The notes under the pieces are model-generated. The model ran no database searches and was not told the origin of the DNA. It saw nothing but the letters and a program-made list of their open reading frames with translations. A program made the translations under genes and the position numbers. From Flaviaesturariibacter aridisoli (GTDB taxonomy: Bacteria; Bacteroidota; Bacteroidia; Chitinophagales; Chitinophagaceae), in assembly GCF_004343705.1 (NCBI RefSeq), contig NZ_SKFH01000012.1, positions 1 through 64,000 of the forward strand: DNA of 64,000 bases, given 5' to 3'. This document shows, in pieces, positions 41,814 through 49,988 of the stretch (positions within the stretch are counted from its first letter, which is position 1; every line of letters starts with the position of its first letter).

Positions 41814-42602
41814 ATGAACCGTACTTTTTACCTGCTCGGGGCTGCCCTGCTCAGCGGCGGCCTTTTTTCCTGCCAGCAACAGCAAACGCCCAAGGCCCTC
41901 GCCACCGAATTCGTGCAACAGCTCTACGCCCTCGACTTCGATGAGGCGGGCAAGCTGGCCACCGCCGACGCGCAGCCCCTGCTGCAGCAAAGCCGCCAGC
42001 AGCTCGAAAGCCGCGTGAAGATCGACGAGGAGCGCGCCCGCCGCAGCGGCACAACCGCCGAAACCTTGTTCGACACCCAGACCTTTATCGAGTCGGGCTC
42101 CGGCGACGACGTCGTGGTGCAGAACAACCAGCTCCGCATCAACCTCCACAAGCAGGACGGTGCCTGGAAGGTGGCTGCCGCCGCCGACCTCGTGGATGCG
42201 GTGGTCAACTATCCCGTTTATACCGAAGCGGTGCGCAGCGCCTGGACGAACCTGCAGGCGGAGTGCGACAAGCGCACGCGTCTGGTGCAGGATTACCTCA
42301 CTCTGGTAGCCAACCGGGGCGATAACAATCCGGAGCTCGCCGGCCTCCAGGCCGCGGCGCGCGACTGTGCCGCCGCTAAAGCCGGTACCGCCGCCGAGCG
42401 TGCCGACTATATTGCCCGGCAGGACCGGCTCGAAGCCCTGCTCGACAAGGGCCTGTCGCCGGCCCTCAACGCCAGCGCCGATTTCACGCTCAATTACATC
42501 GTGCAGCTGAGCGACGTCAAGAAGTCGATCACCGGTCTTCGCCGCCAATATGCCACCGCCGCCGTGCGGGCGCATGGTAAGGACTTCCCCGTGCTCCCCT
42601 GA
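41814..42602 (+). CDS. Lipoprotein of unknown function with NTF2-like and helical parts
   Basis: 262 residues from the ATG at 41814. Lipobox GLFSC (Cys about 20). The first half (LATEFVQQLYALDFDEAGKL... WKVAAAADL) looks like the DUF4878/NTF2-like fold with a small internal helix. The second half is all-helical (about 135-255, with AWTNLQAECDKRTRLVQDYL) and recalls the spacing of LemA-type helices, but this is weak. Outer-membrane location likely. Followed by a strong terminator. Confidence 0.7.
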   Translation: MNRTFYLLGAALLSGGLFSCQQQQTPKALATEFVQQLYALDFDEAGKLATADAQPLLQQSRQQLESRVKIDEERARRSGTTAETLFDTQTFIESGSGDDVVVQNNQLRINLHKQDGAWKVAAAADLVDAVVNYPVYTEAVRSAWTNLQAECDKRTRLVQDYLTLVANRGDNNPELAGLQAAARDCAAAKAGTAAERADYIARQDRLEALLDKGLSPALNASADFTLNYIVQLSDVKKSITGLRRQYATAAVRAHGKDFPVLP

Positions 42603-42623
42603 GCTTTCCGAAAAGATTAACGA

Positions 42624-42662
42624 CTATGCCCCGCCCCATCTCCGGCGGGGCATAGTTTTTTC
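42624..42662 (+). terminator. Terminator after the lipoprotein gene at 41814
   Basis: Perfect 12-bp stem CTATGCCCCGCC / GGCGGGGCATAG followed by TTTTTT. Confidence 0.9.
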
Positions 42663-42701
42663 ATACGTGGGCGGGGCCCCCACCAGGCCTCCAGTACACT
42701 C

Positions 42702-42959
42702 ATGAGCCGAAACATCTACTTTTCACGGATCATCAAGGCAGGCGACCGCCAGCGCGAGTTCAACTTCCGCCGCCTGCCGGTAGGCGACGAACTACGCTAC
42801 GAGGTTGACGTACCCGACGACCGCGGGCAACGCATCTGTTTTGTCATGCAGCGCGGCCCCGAAGGCCACTGGCATACCGACGCGCCCCAATTGCCCAACT
42901 GGGTCATCGACGCCGAAAGCAAGCTCGATGGGGCGATCCGGGAACACCTCGAACACTAG
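42702..42959 (+). CDS. Small conserved hypothetical protein (85 aa)
   Basis: 85 residues, MSRNIYFSRIIKAGDRQREF at the start; a soluble alpha/beta mini-fold with alternating strands (FNFRRLPVGDELRYEVDV, RICFVMQRGPEGHWHTD) and a C-terminal acidic helix (DAESKLDGAIREHLEH). No signal peptide. Not linked to any function by sequence or neighbours. Confidence 0.7.
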   Translation: MSRNIYFSRIIKAGDRQREFNFRRLPVGDELRYEVDVPDDRGQRICFVMQRGPEGHWHTDAPQLPNWVIDAESKLDGAIREHLEH

Positions 42960-43328
42960 GCCGGCATTTATCTTCTGTCATTTTACCCACCGCTTCCTGG
43001 CATCTTCAACCCGATCGCGCAAACGCGCCCGGGGCTGAGGACCGCATCCGCATGCGGTTCGGCAACCGCCAAATGCCCCTCCTGAAGCACTGCTTCCGGT
43101 CGTCGCCCGAATTAGAGGCCGCGGCGCTGAAGTTGCTGCCCCGCTAACGGATTCCGTCGATCATCATCAACCTGCCTGTCCTCGGCCACAGGCGGCCTCC
43201 GTGCGCAAAGACGCGACGGCACGACGGCCCTACGTCAGGAAATGAAAAGGAGCCGAAACGTCCGCAAACGTATCGTTGCGCCGTCGTGCCGTGCTGCCGT
43301 CGCGAACAAGGGCGCCTGCGCCCCGCCG
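42960..43328. other. Intergenic region with inverted CGTCGTGCCG-type microrepeats
   Basis: At 43200-43230 and about 43258-43312 microrepeats of GCGACGGCACGACGG and CGTTGCGCCGTCGTGCCG type lie in opposite orientation. 42972-43013 shows two similar 21-bp steps (CTTCTGTCAT / CTTCCTGGCAT), too few to call an array. A 31-codon open frame at 43049-43147 has no support. No gene called. Confidence 0.4.
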
Positions 43329-44420
43329 CTAAGGCGTATACCGGATGCGGATGACGGCATTGCGCTGCAGGTCGGTGCTGGCGGTGAGGCGGTAGCGCTC
43401 GTCGCCGGCTTCCACCACGATCGAGGCGGTGTTGGGCGGGATGGAGCCTACGTTGTGGGCGATGAGCGTGATGTCGTGCACGGGGTCGCCTTCATCGAGT
43501 TGCACGGTAAAGGAAAAGGATTGCACGGCCACGAGCTTGTGGTCGAACACAACCTCGTTGTTGTGCAGGATGCTCACCGTGTCGCCATCGGGAACGCCGT
43601 TGTCGAACACGCGGATGGTGATGCTGCGCACGGAAGTGCTGATTTCCTGCACTACGTTGTTGCTGCGGCCGGTCTTGAGGCGCAGCAGGCTATTGGCGGG
43701 AACCGGGCGTGCCGGTGCGGGCAGGGCGGGCGTCTTCGGCGGTGCTTTGCGGATCGTGACGAGCGAATCGCCGCGGCGCGGCGCCGGCGGTACGGTGCGC
43801 TTCGGTGCAGCTGGCCTGGGCGTGGCCGGCCGGGGCCGAACGGTAGTCACGGGAGGCGTCGTGCGCGGCCTGGCGGCGGGTGGCTTCGCCGCGACCGCCG
43901 GCGTTTTTGCAGGCGGCTGGGCGGTGGGTGGCGCGCTGCGCGGAACTACCGTTACCGGTGGGGGTGGAAGATAGCGGCGCATGTAGGCGGTCGTGTCCAC
44001 CGTGCGGCTTACGCGCCGTAGTTCTACGGGTCCTTCGTCGAAGTCGAGAAAGCCGAAGAGCGGTTTGGGATTTCCTTTGGTGCGCTCGGTGCCGCTGAGG
44101 CGGTCGCCGTTGCGGCCGGAGAAGAAGGTGAGCTCGTAGGTGCACTGCACGTGGCTGCCTCTTTTGGCGATCATGCCATCGCCGAAACCGTGCAGCTCTT
44201 TCGGGCCGGCGTTGAACGAGCCGCGGAAGTTGGCGCGGCACCAGCCGCCCCCGGGGTCGGTGTCGTAGGTGTAGCCCACGTATTGGTTGCCCACCTTTAC
44301 GATCACAAGCTTCATGTAATTGCCTTCCTCGGTCCCTTCCCAGGTACCAGTGAGGTCTTGCGAAAATGCGTGGGCCGTTGCAGCACACAGGCCAAGCAGC
44401 ATCAGGATCGGGCGGCGCAT
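43329..44420 (-). CDS. Secreted two-domain protein with Pro-rich linker
   Basis: 363 residues from the ATG at 44420 (MRRPILMLLGLCAATAHAFS). Domain 1 (about 22-145) is a beta-rich domain with GTWEGTEEGNYMKLVIVKVG and a Cys pair (WCRANF, VQCTYEL), like lipocalin/DUF-type folds. A linker of about 110 residues is Pro/Ala/Arg-rich. Domain 2 (about 262-363) contains ITIRVFDNGVPDGDTVSILH and IVVEAGDERYRL, a beta-domain often found in Bacteroidetes exported proteins. Function unknown; a cell-surface or periplasmic role is likely. Confidence 0.7.
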   Translation of the reverse strand: MRRPILMLLGLCAATAHAFSQDLTGTWEGTEEGNYMKLVIVKVGNQYVGYTYDTDPGGGWCRANFRGSFNAGPKELHGFGDGMIAKRGSHVQCTYELTFFSGRNGDRLSGTERTKGNPKPLFGFLDFDEGPVELRRVSRTVDTTAYMRRYLPPPPVTVVPRSAPPTAQPPAKTPAVAAKPPAARPRTTPPVTTVRPRPATPRPAAPKRTVPPAPRRGDSLVTIRKAPPKTPALPAPARPVPANSLLRLKTGRSNNVVQEISTSVRSITIRVFDNGVPDGDTVSILHNNEVVFDHKLVAVQSFSFTVQLDEGDPVHDITLIAHNVGSIPPNTASIVVEAGDERYRLTASTDLQRNAVIRIRYTP

Positions 44421-44476
44421 CGGTTGTCGTTTGCCTAAAGTTACGAAGGGGCGCACCGCGATCGGCGGCCACAAAA

Positions 44477-44502
44477 AAAGGCAGACCCTGGGGCCTGCCT
44501 TT
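44477..44502 (-). terminator. Terminator of the beta-barrel gene at 44521
   Basis: Stem AAAGGCAG / CTGCCTTT. It lies 18-44 bp 3' of the stop codon at 44521, and TTTTTTT follows on the minus strand. Confidence 0.75.
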
Positions 44503-44520
44503 CGCAAAAAGATGTTCACT

Positions 44521-45006
44521 TTATCCCTTCAGCCGGACGCCGAAGCTGAGCGAGCCGCCGTGGGTGTAGGTGGGGTCGAAGCCTTTCACCTTGAAGCCGT
44601 ACATGGAGTACTGGGCGCCTACGTAAAACGTGCGGCCCAGGTTGTAGCGGGCGCCGGCGCCGAGGTAGAGGTTGCCGTTAGTGCGTACGCCCTTTACAGT
44701 GCGGCCATAGAGCACTTGTCCGCCGTCGATGTGGGCGCTCCACTGCGGGGTGAAGTCGTAGCCCACGGTGAGGTAAGCCGGCACGGCCACGTCGTCCATA
44801 TTTTCAAAGTAGAGCACTTCGGCACCGGTGCCGACGTTGAGGTTTTTGATGGAGAAGGTCACCACGGCTTCACCGCCGTAGGCCATATCGACGCCCTTGC
44901 CGGAGGCCGCCTGGAAAGCGGAGGCTTTGGCGCCGGCGCGGAGGCCGTTCTGCGCGGAAGCCGCCAGGGTAAAGAGGAGGGCGCAAGCAGTCAGAATGCG
45001 TTTCAT
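44521..45006 (-). CDS. Small outer-membrane beta-barrel protein
   Basis: 161 residues with a signal peptide (MKRILTACALLFTLAASAQ). The mature part is eight amphipathic strands with Gly turns (LRAGAKASAFQ, LNVGTGAEVLYF, GNLYLGAGARYNL, FYVGAQYSMYGFKV) ending LSFGVRLKG, consistent with a small OmpX/opacity-like barrel. Function unknown. Confidence 0.75.
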   Translation of the reverse strand: MKRILTACALLFTLAASAQNGLRAGAKASAFQAASGKGVDMAYGGEAVVTFSIKNLNVGTGAEVLYFENMDDVAVPAYLTVGYDFTPQWSAHIDGGQVLYGRTVKGVRTNGNLYLGAGARYNLGRTFYVGAQYSMYGFKVKGFDPTYTHGGSLSFGVRLKG

Positions 45007-45061
45007 AGCTTTTGTTTTGGGGTGCTAAGGTAGCGGTTCCGGCGCATACCGCCACCATGCT

Positions 45062-45208
45062 CCCGGGGCGCGCACCCCTTTTCGAAACCCCTCTTACCCC
45101 TCTCGAAACCCCGTCAGCCGGTCTTTTAACTGCGCGGTCCCCTCTTTTAGCTGCGCGGTCCCATTACCAGAGGGGGCGGGCCCCCCTTTCCGTTCCGGCG
45201 CCCCTCTT
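45062..45208. repeat. 21-bp-register array between beta-barrel and unknown gene
   Basis: CGAAACCCC starts at 45083 and 45104; TTTA(A/G)CTGCGCGGTCCC starts at 45125 and 45146: all steps 21 bp. Flanking units at 45062 and 45167-45208 fit the register loosely (CCCCTTTT, CCCCTCT endings; one slip of 1 bp). Confidence 0.65.
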
Positions 45209-45298
45209 CCGAAGGTCCCTCTGGGTACGACGCACCAGGGGCTGCGCCCCTTCCGGGAGGGGGGTAGGGGGTGCCCGGAGGGGGGCGGGGCATAAAAA

Positions 45299-45318
45299 AG
45301 CAGCGCGGGCGCGCTGCT
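45299..45318 (-). terminator. Terminator of the unknown gene at 45368
   Basis: Perfect 9-bp stem AGCAGCGCG / CGCGCTGCT, 2-nt loop; TTTTTT follows on the minus strand. Confidence 0.85.
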
Positions 45319-45367
45319 AATAGAGGTAACCGGAGTGCGGACGTGGGGCTGCCCGCTTCGGAGGAGC

Positions 45368-45868
45368 TTAGCCCAACTGGTTGCCGTCCATCTCCTCGGG
45401 CTCGCCGTCGCTGGCTTGCTGAAAGCGCTCAGCCAGCTTGTCGGCGAGGGCCTTGGCTCCGGCTACGCCTGCTTTCGCCGCCGCCTGCGCCATCCGGTAC
45501 ACCGCCAGGGCACTTACGTAAGCTTCGGACCCGGCAAGCAAACCGGTATCCATTACCTTTTCGTGCAACTGGCCGGTGAGCATCCCGATCTCCTTCATCT
45601 GCAGGTGCAACTGCTCGTCGGTGCGCATGGCGTCGGCATTGAAATAAGCCGGGAACAGGTCCGGGTTGTGCTCCGCTACCAGTTGTGCGTCCTGCATGAA
45701 CATCAGGTTGGCCTTGTACATTTTGGGCAGCTTCCTGCGCTCGTCTTTGGTAAGGCCGATCAGTTTAGGACCCATGATGCGGTTGATGGCTGTAAAGTGC
45801 TGCTTGATCTCGTCGATCTCGGTCTGCGTAAAAGTGTGGTTGACGCGGTTGGCAGTAAGGTTACTCAT
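45368..45868 (-). CDS. Unknown helical protein, paralog of the gene at 53417
   Basis: 166 residues, predicted helical, no signal peptide. Shares with the product of 53417-53920: the N-terminus (MSNLTANRVNHTFTQ vs MTNATQNRINTVLTA), a central block (LPKMYKANLMFMQDA vs IPKINRANDLFVKDA) and a C-terminal block (LLAGSEAYVSALAVYR vs MLAGSESYISALLAYR). Family not recognised. Both genes lie next to a 21-bp-register array, 3' of the stop codon. The C-terminus (EPEEMDGNQLG) differs. Confidence 0.75.
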   Translation of the reverse strand: MSNLTANRVNHTFTQTEIDEIKQHFTAINRIMGPKLIGLTKDERRKLPKMYKANLMFMQDAQLVAEHNPDLFPAYFNADAMRTDEQLHLQMKEIGMLTGQLHEKVMDTGLLAGSEAYVSALAVYRMAQAAAKAGVAGAKALADKLAERFQQASDGEPEEMDGNQLG

Positions 45869-45996
45869 ACACTCGGTTGGTTTTGGTAAATAGATGCGTT
45901 AACGATGAGTAAGGTAAAAAGCATTTTTTAGAAAAACGAACGATCCGCGCACTTTTTATTAGATGAAAAAGCAGCAATTCTGCGTAGATCAAAATA

Positions 45997-46026
45997 AAAA
46001 AGGACGCACTATAGTGCGTCCTTTTT
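45997..46026. terminator. Bidirectional terminator beyond the DEAD-box gene
   Basis: Perfect 14-bp stem AAAAAGGACGCACT / AGTGCGTCCTTTTT. Confidence 0.9.
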
Positions 46027-46048
46027 CGTTAGGGGTGAGGTCCAACAC

Positions 46049-46087
46049 CTCCTTCCCTTTGGGAAGGAGGCCGGGAGGATGGGTCTA
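46049..46087. repeat. Dispersed palindromic repeat at the DEAD-box stop codon
   Basis: CCTTCCCTTTGGGAAGG core and GGGAGGATGGGTC tail. Read on the minus strand the element begins with the TAG stop codon of the helicase gene. Confidence 0.75.
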
Positions 46088-47419
46088 CGCCTGCTGCGCC
46101 TGGCTCCGCTGCCCGCCGCCGCCACGCTGCGCGCGGCCTTCACCGCTGCGCGGGCGATGTCCGCCGCTTCCGCCACCGCGGTTGCCACCACCACGGTTGC
46201 CGCCACCGCCGCCGCGGTTACGGTTGCCACCGCCACCACGGCCGCCCTGCGCTTTCGGGGCCGCATCGGTAACGGGGTTGTGGTCGGTAAAGGGGTGCTC
46301 GGCCACGGGGATCTGCTTGTTGATCAGTTTCTGGATGTCTTTCAGGTACGCACGTTCTTCGCCGTTTACAAACGAGAAGGCGATGCCGCTGGCACCCGCG
46401 CGGCCGGTGCGGCCAATGCGGTGCACATAGCTTTCGGGGATGTTGGGCAGGTCGTAGTTGATCACGTGCGTCAGCGCGTCCACGTCGATGCCGCGGGCGG
46501 CGATGTCGGTGGCCACCAGCACTTTCAGCTTGCCGTCCTTGAAGGAAGACAGTGCATTCTGGCGGGCGCCCTGGCTCTTGTCGCCGTGGATGGCGTCGGC
46601 ACGGATGCCGGCCTTCTTCAGGTTCTTGGCCAGTTTGTCGGCGCCGTGCTTCGTGCGGGCGAAGACGAGCGTGCGCTGGATCTTGTGCTCCTGCAGCAGG
46701 TGCACGAGCAGGTCGATCTTGTCTTTGCCGTTCACGTAGTAGATGGACTGGTCCACCGTTTCGGCGGTCGACGATACGGGGGCCACTTCCACGCGCTCGG
46801 GCTTGTAGAGGATCGACTCGGCGAGGGCGCTTACTTCCTTGGGCATGGTGGCCGAGAAGAAGAGCGTCTGGCGGTCAACGGGCAGTACCTTGATCACTTT
46901 TTTCACGTCGTGGATAAAGCCCATGTCGAGCATGCGGTCGGCTTCATCGAGCACGAAGATCTCGAGGTAGTCGAGGTGCACGTAGCCCTGGTTCATGAGG
47001 TCGAGCAGTCGGCCGGGTGTGGCAATGAGCACGTCGGTGCCGATGCGCAGGCTTTGCACCTGGGGCACCTGGCTTACACCGCCGAAGATCACTTCGTGCT
47101 TGAGGCCCGTGTGGCGGCCGTAGGCGGCGAAGGAATCGCCGATCTGCGAGGCGAGCTCACGCGTGGGGGTGAGGATGAGGGTGCGGATGTGTTTGTAGCC
47201 GCGGGTGTTTTTGTCGTCTTCGTGCAGGATGTCGAGGATCGGCAGGGCGAAGGCAGCGGTCTTGCCGGTGCCGGTCTGCGCGAGGCCGATGAGGTCGTAG
47301 CCTTTGAGGACGATGGGAATGGATTGTTCCTGGATGGGAGTAGGCGTTGTGTAGCCTTCGGTCTTCAGGGCACGGAGAATCGGCTCGGAAAGACCCAGTT
47401 GTTCAAATGTCATGTTCAA
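46085..47419 (-). CDS. DEAD-box RNA helicase (RhlE-like)
   Basis: 444 residues. Motifs in order: Q motif near [10 protein letters not shown], motif I AQTGTGKT (about 46), Ib TPGR, II DEAD (about 154), III SAT, IV-VI with [11 protein letters not shown] and [10 protein letters not shown] (about 330). A Gly/Arg/Asn-rich tail (about 385-444, RGG-type) should bind RNA. Likely works on structured RNA or ribosome assembly. The stop codon is the first base-triplet of a dispersed repeat. Upstream at 47541-47552 is a GTTTAAATAAGG sequence resembling half of the GTTAA motif. Confidence 0.95.
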   Translation of the reverse strand: MNMTFEQLGLSEPILRALKTEGYTTPTPIQEQSIPIVLKGYDLIGLAQTGTGKTAAFALPILDILHEDDKNTRGYKHIRTLILTPTRELASQIGDSFAAYGRHTGLKHEVIFGGVSQVPQVQSLRIGTDVLIATPGRLLDLMNQGYVHLDYLEIFVLDEADRMLDMGFIHDVKKVIKVLPVDRQTLFFSATMPKEVSALAESILYKPERVEVAPVSSTAETVDQSIYYVNGKDKIDLLVHLLQEHKIQRTLVFARTKHGADKLAKNLKKAGIRADAIHGDKSQGARQNALSSFKDGKLKVLVATDIAARGIDVDALTHVINYDLPNIPESYVHRIGRTGRAGASGIAFSFVNGEERAYLKDIQKLINKQIPVAEHPFTDHNPVTDAAPKAQGGRGGGGNRNRGGGGGNRGGGNRGGGSGGHRPRSGEGRAQRGGGGQRSQAQQA

Positions 47420-47643
47420 TTCAGCTTAAAGCTTCTGTTGCCTGTGGGCACTCTCTGCTCCGGGCGTCGGGCGGCATCCTGTTTTATGGGCCGGTAGCGA
47501 CGGTACAATTCCTGGAGTCAGGCTGTGGGGCCGTAAGGCGGGTTTAAATAAGGCCAGACCGCAGCGGCAACTCCACATGGGTCGCTGCATTACCTTACCT
47601 GCTTTCGGAGATCAGAGGCGGGGAGCCTCTTTAGTCCTTCCAG

Positions 47644-47722
47644 GCTGTCATGCTGAGCGTAGCAGAAATGCGGGGTGCATTTGTCAGGCTGAGCGTAGCC
47701 GAAGCCGGCGGACGAAGGATCA
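47644..47722. repeat. Dispersed repeat, two direct copies
   Basis: GCTGTCATGCTGAGCGTAGC and TTGTCAGGCTGAGCGTAGCC, 38 bp apart. Same family as 2097-2156 and 3993-4053. Confidence 0.75.
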
Positions 47723-47893
47723 TAAGAGCGAGCGGGCGATCCGGAAATACGTGTTAAAGGTAGGCCTTTCCGTGTGAATAACTTGGTAAAGAGCAGGCCT
47801 TTGCGCGCCGGTGCCCCGTTTACGCCCTGTGGATTCCGCTAGGGCCGTGCTTTATATGAAAAAAAATCTATGCAGCGCATCTGTTATATTAGC

Positions 47894-47901
47894 TAAATTT
47901 G
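47894..47901 (+). promoter_or_regulatory. -7 element of the CheY-like gene (TAAATTTG)
   Basis: Exact TAnnTTTG, 49 nt before the ATG. Confidence 0.55.
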
Positions 47902-47950
47902 AAATGCAAAGGCCCCGGCCCATTGATCACCCCTGACCCCTGAATCACCA

Positions 47951-48421
47951 ATGATGCACCCTAACCTGGTACACCAACACCTCCTCCTGGTGGACGACGA
48001 CACCGACGCCTGCCTGTTATTCGAGCGGGCGCTGCACAAGATCGATCCGCTCCTTCCCTTTACCGCGCTTTTCAGCGGCGAGTCGCTGCTCATCGAATGG
48101 AGTTCGCTGAAGCCCGGCATCCTGTTTCTCGATCTCACGCTGCCCGGCAAAAGCGGTCTCGAATGCCTCGCCGCCCTGCGCGCCGACAGCCGCAACGACC
48201 GCATTCCCGTGATCGTGTACAGCAACTCCGTGCGCATGACCGACATCGCAAAAGCCTACGAGCGCGGCGCCAACCTCTTCATCGTAAAACCCTTCAGCCA
48301 GCAGCACCTCGTCAACGCCCTCGAGCACGTGCTGCAGATGGACTGGACGCAGGACTGCCGTGACCGTTACTTCATCAACAACCAGTTCGTGCCCTTTACG
48401 GCGGGCGGCTGCGTCGCGTAA
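47951..48421 (+). CDS. Single-domain (CheY-like) response regulator
   Basis: 156 residues, receiver domain only: acidic pocket DDD (LLLVDDDTDACLLF), phosphoacceptor Asp in ILFLDLTLPGKSGLE (about 58), Thr/Ser switch in VIVYSNS, and Lys in IVKPFS (about 115). No output domain; the tail (DRYFINNQFVPFTAGG) is unlike known ones. No kinase lies next to it. It may act by protein contact, and could be fed by an orphan hybrid kinase elsewhere. Confidence 0.92.
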   Translation: MMHPNLVHQHLLLVDDDTDACLLFERALHKIDPLLPFTALFSGESLLIEWSSLKPGILFLDLTLPGKSGLECLAALRADSRNDRIPVIVYSNSVRMTDIAKAYERGANLFIVKPFSQQHLVNALEHVLQMDWTQDCRDRYFINNQFVPFTAGGCVA

Positions 48422-48556
48422 CGTGAGGCGTCAAGCGTCAGGCGTGAGTGCTGACGCCAGTAACGAAGAACGGATGCCCTTGGCATCCGTTCTTTATTTA
48501 CCGCGCATCGCGACGTCACGCCTCACGCCTGACGCCTCACGGCTCACGCCTCACGA
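48422..48556. repeat. Inverted heptad arms (GTGAGGC type) around a terminator
   Basis: Left arm: five units 48422-48456 (CGTGAGG, CGTCAAG, CGTCAGG, CGTGAGT, GCTGACG), starting at the base after the stop codon. Right arm: six inverse units 48515-48556 (CTCACGC type). Enclosed terminator 48466-48494. Confidence 0.85.
48466..48494 (+). terminator. Terminator between the CheY-like and rmuC genes
   Basis: Perfect 13-bp stem AAGAACGGATGCC / GGCATCCGTTCTT, 3-nt loop. Confidence 0.85.
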
Positions 48557-48611
48557 ACCCCTGCTCTCATATGTGGCCGAAAGCTAATATCTTGCAGGCC
48601 AATTCCCGCCT

Positions 48612-49901
48612 ATGTTTGCCCTGCTGATCCTTTGCTGTGCGCTCAGCCTCTTGTCGGCGCTGCTGGTATTCCTCTTCCGCCCCCGCGTCCAAAGCTTCAC
48701 GGCTGAATTCGATCGCCTCAACGCCAGCCTGCGGGCCGACTTCAAAGCGGCCCGCGAAGAAGCCGCCACCCTCGCGGCGCAAAACCGGCAGGAGCTCCTC
48801 GGCGCCCTGCAGCAATTCCGCACCGAGCTCTCCGGCACCCTCAACCACCTCACCGAGCAGCAGCGCAGCGCCCTCGACCGCTCGCTCCGCAACTTCGCCG
48901 AGCGCTTCACCGAAAGCGTGGAAGGCATGAAAGAGCTCCAGCGCGTGAAGCTCGAAGAGCTCCGGCACAAGCAGCAGCAACTCCTCGAAAGCACCGAAAA
49001 GAAACTCGACCAGATGCGCGAAACGGTGGAGGAAAAATTGCAGAAGACGCTCAACGAGCGCCTCGGCCACTCCTTCGAGCTGGTGAGCAAGCAGCTCGAA
49101 AGCGTTCAGAAAGGACTGGGCGAAATGCAAACGCTGGCGCAGGACGTGGGCGGCCTGAAGAAAGTGCTGAGCAACGTGAAGATGCGCGGCGGTTTCGGGG
49201 AAGTGCAATTGCAGATGCTCCTCGAAAACATTCTCGCTCCCGAGCAATACGAAGCCAACGTGGCCACGAAAAAAGGCTCCGCCGAGCGCGTGGAATTCGC
49301 CGTCAAGTTTCCCAACCGCGAGGCCGACCGCGAGTACGTGTGGCTGCCCATTGACGCCAAGTTTCCGAAAGACGCCTACGAGCACCTGCAGCACGCCTAC
49401 GACGCCGGCGACCACGTTGCGATCGAGGCGGCCCAAAAGAACCTGGAGACCGTCATCAAGCGGATGGCCAAAGACATCTGCGACAAATACCTCGACGCGC
49501 CCAACACCACCAACTTCGGCATCCTCTTCCTGCCCTTCGAAGGCCTCTTTGCCGAAGTAGTGCGCAAGGCCTCCTTACTGGAAGAACTGCAGCGCGACTG
49601 CCACGTGGTGGTCACCGGTCCTACCACGCTCGCCGTCATCCTCAACTCCCTGCAAATGGGCTTCCGCACCCTCGCCATCCAGAAGCGCTCCTCGGAAGTA
49701 TGGCAGGTGCTCGGCGCCGTGAAGAAAGAATTCAACCTCTTCGGCACCCTGCTCGAAAAAGCGCAGCACAACATCCAGACCGGCCTCAACCAGCTCGACG
49801 ACGTCGTGGGCAAACGCACCCGCGCCATCCAGCGCAAGCTCAAGGGCGTGGAAGTGCTCAACAGCGACGAGCAGCTGCTCGATGCCCCCGAGGAGGAGTA
49901 G
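48612..49901 (+). CDS. rmuC: RmuC-family DNA recombination protein
   Basis: 429 residues. One N-terminal membrane segment (MFALLILCCALSLLSALLVF), a long coiled coil (about 30-190), then the RmuC nuclease-like domain (about 195-370) with MRGGFGEVQLQMLLENILAP, VWLPIDAKFPKDAYEHL and LFLPFEGLFAEVV. The family limits inversions at short inverted repeats in E. coli. In a genome so rich in inverted repeats such a role would matter (inference). Confidence 0.94.
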   Translation: MFALLILCCALSLLSALLVFLFRPRVQSFTAEFDRLNASLRADFKAAREEAATLAAQNRQELLGALQQFRTELSGTLNHLTEQQRSALDRSLRNFAERFTESVEGMKELQRVKLEELRHKQQQLLESTEKKLDQMRETVEEKLQKTLNERLGHSFELVSKQLESVQKGLGEMQTLAQDVGGLKKVLSNVKMRGGFGEVQLQMLLENILAPEQYEANVATKKGSAERVEFAVKFPNREADREYVWLPIDAKFPKDAYEHLQHAYDAGDHVAIEAAQKNLETVIKRMAKDICDKYLDAPNTTNFGILFLPFEGLFAEVVRKASLLEELQRDCHVVVTGPTTLAVILNSLQMGFRTLAIQKRSSEVWQVLGAVKKEFNLFGTLLEKAQHNIQTGLNQLDDVVGKRTRAIQRKLKGVEVLNSDEQLLDAPEEE

Positions 49902-49933
49902 CCCCCGATAAAAATCATAAAGAGCGCAGCCTG

Positions 49934-49958
49934 CCCCGCAGAAGGCGGGGTTCTTTTT
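49934..49958 (+). terminator. Terminator after rmuC
   Basis: Short stem CCCCGC / GCGGGG, 5-nt loop, followed by TTCTTTTT. Confidence 0.75.
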
Positions 49959-49975
49959 CTTCCTGCGATCTGCCT

Positions 49976-49983
49976 TACTTTCA
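49976..49983 (+). promoter_or_regulatory. -7 element of the rhomboid gene (TACTTTCA)
   Basis: Six of eight bases match TAnnTTTG; 5 nt before the ATG at 49989. Confidence 0.4.
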
Positions 49984-49988
49984 CGGGC

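Larger units (their letters stand above)
47420..47950. other. Intergenic region with dispersed repeats and a promoter
   Basis: Contains two direct copies of a TGTCA-GGCTGAGCGTAG motif (47644-47722) and a TAAATTTG -7 box (47894-47901) for the CheY-like gene. The 47420-47640 part shows no gene or structure that I can support. Confidence 0.55.

Noticed and set aside
42972-43076. A fifth 21-bp-register array
   Set aside because: Only two similar steps at 42972/42993 and one ATGC pair at 43052/43073; too weak to separate from chance.
43049-43147. A 31-codon open frame
   Set aside because: No signal, no context and no length; could be chance in GC-rich DNA.
47541-47556. GTTTAAATAAGG upstream of the DEAD-box gene as another operator site
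   Set aside because: Only one half-site matches; the second GTTAA is missing.
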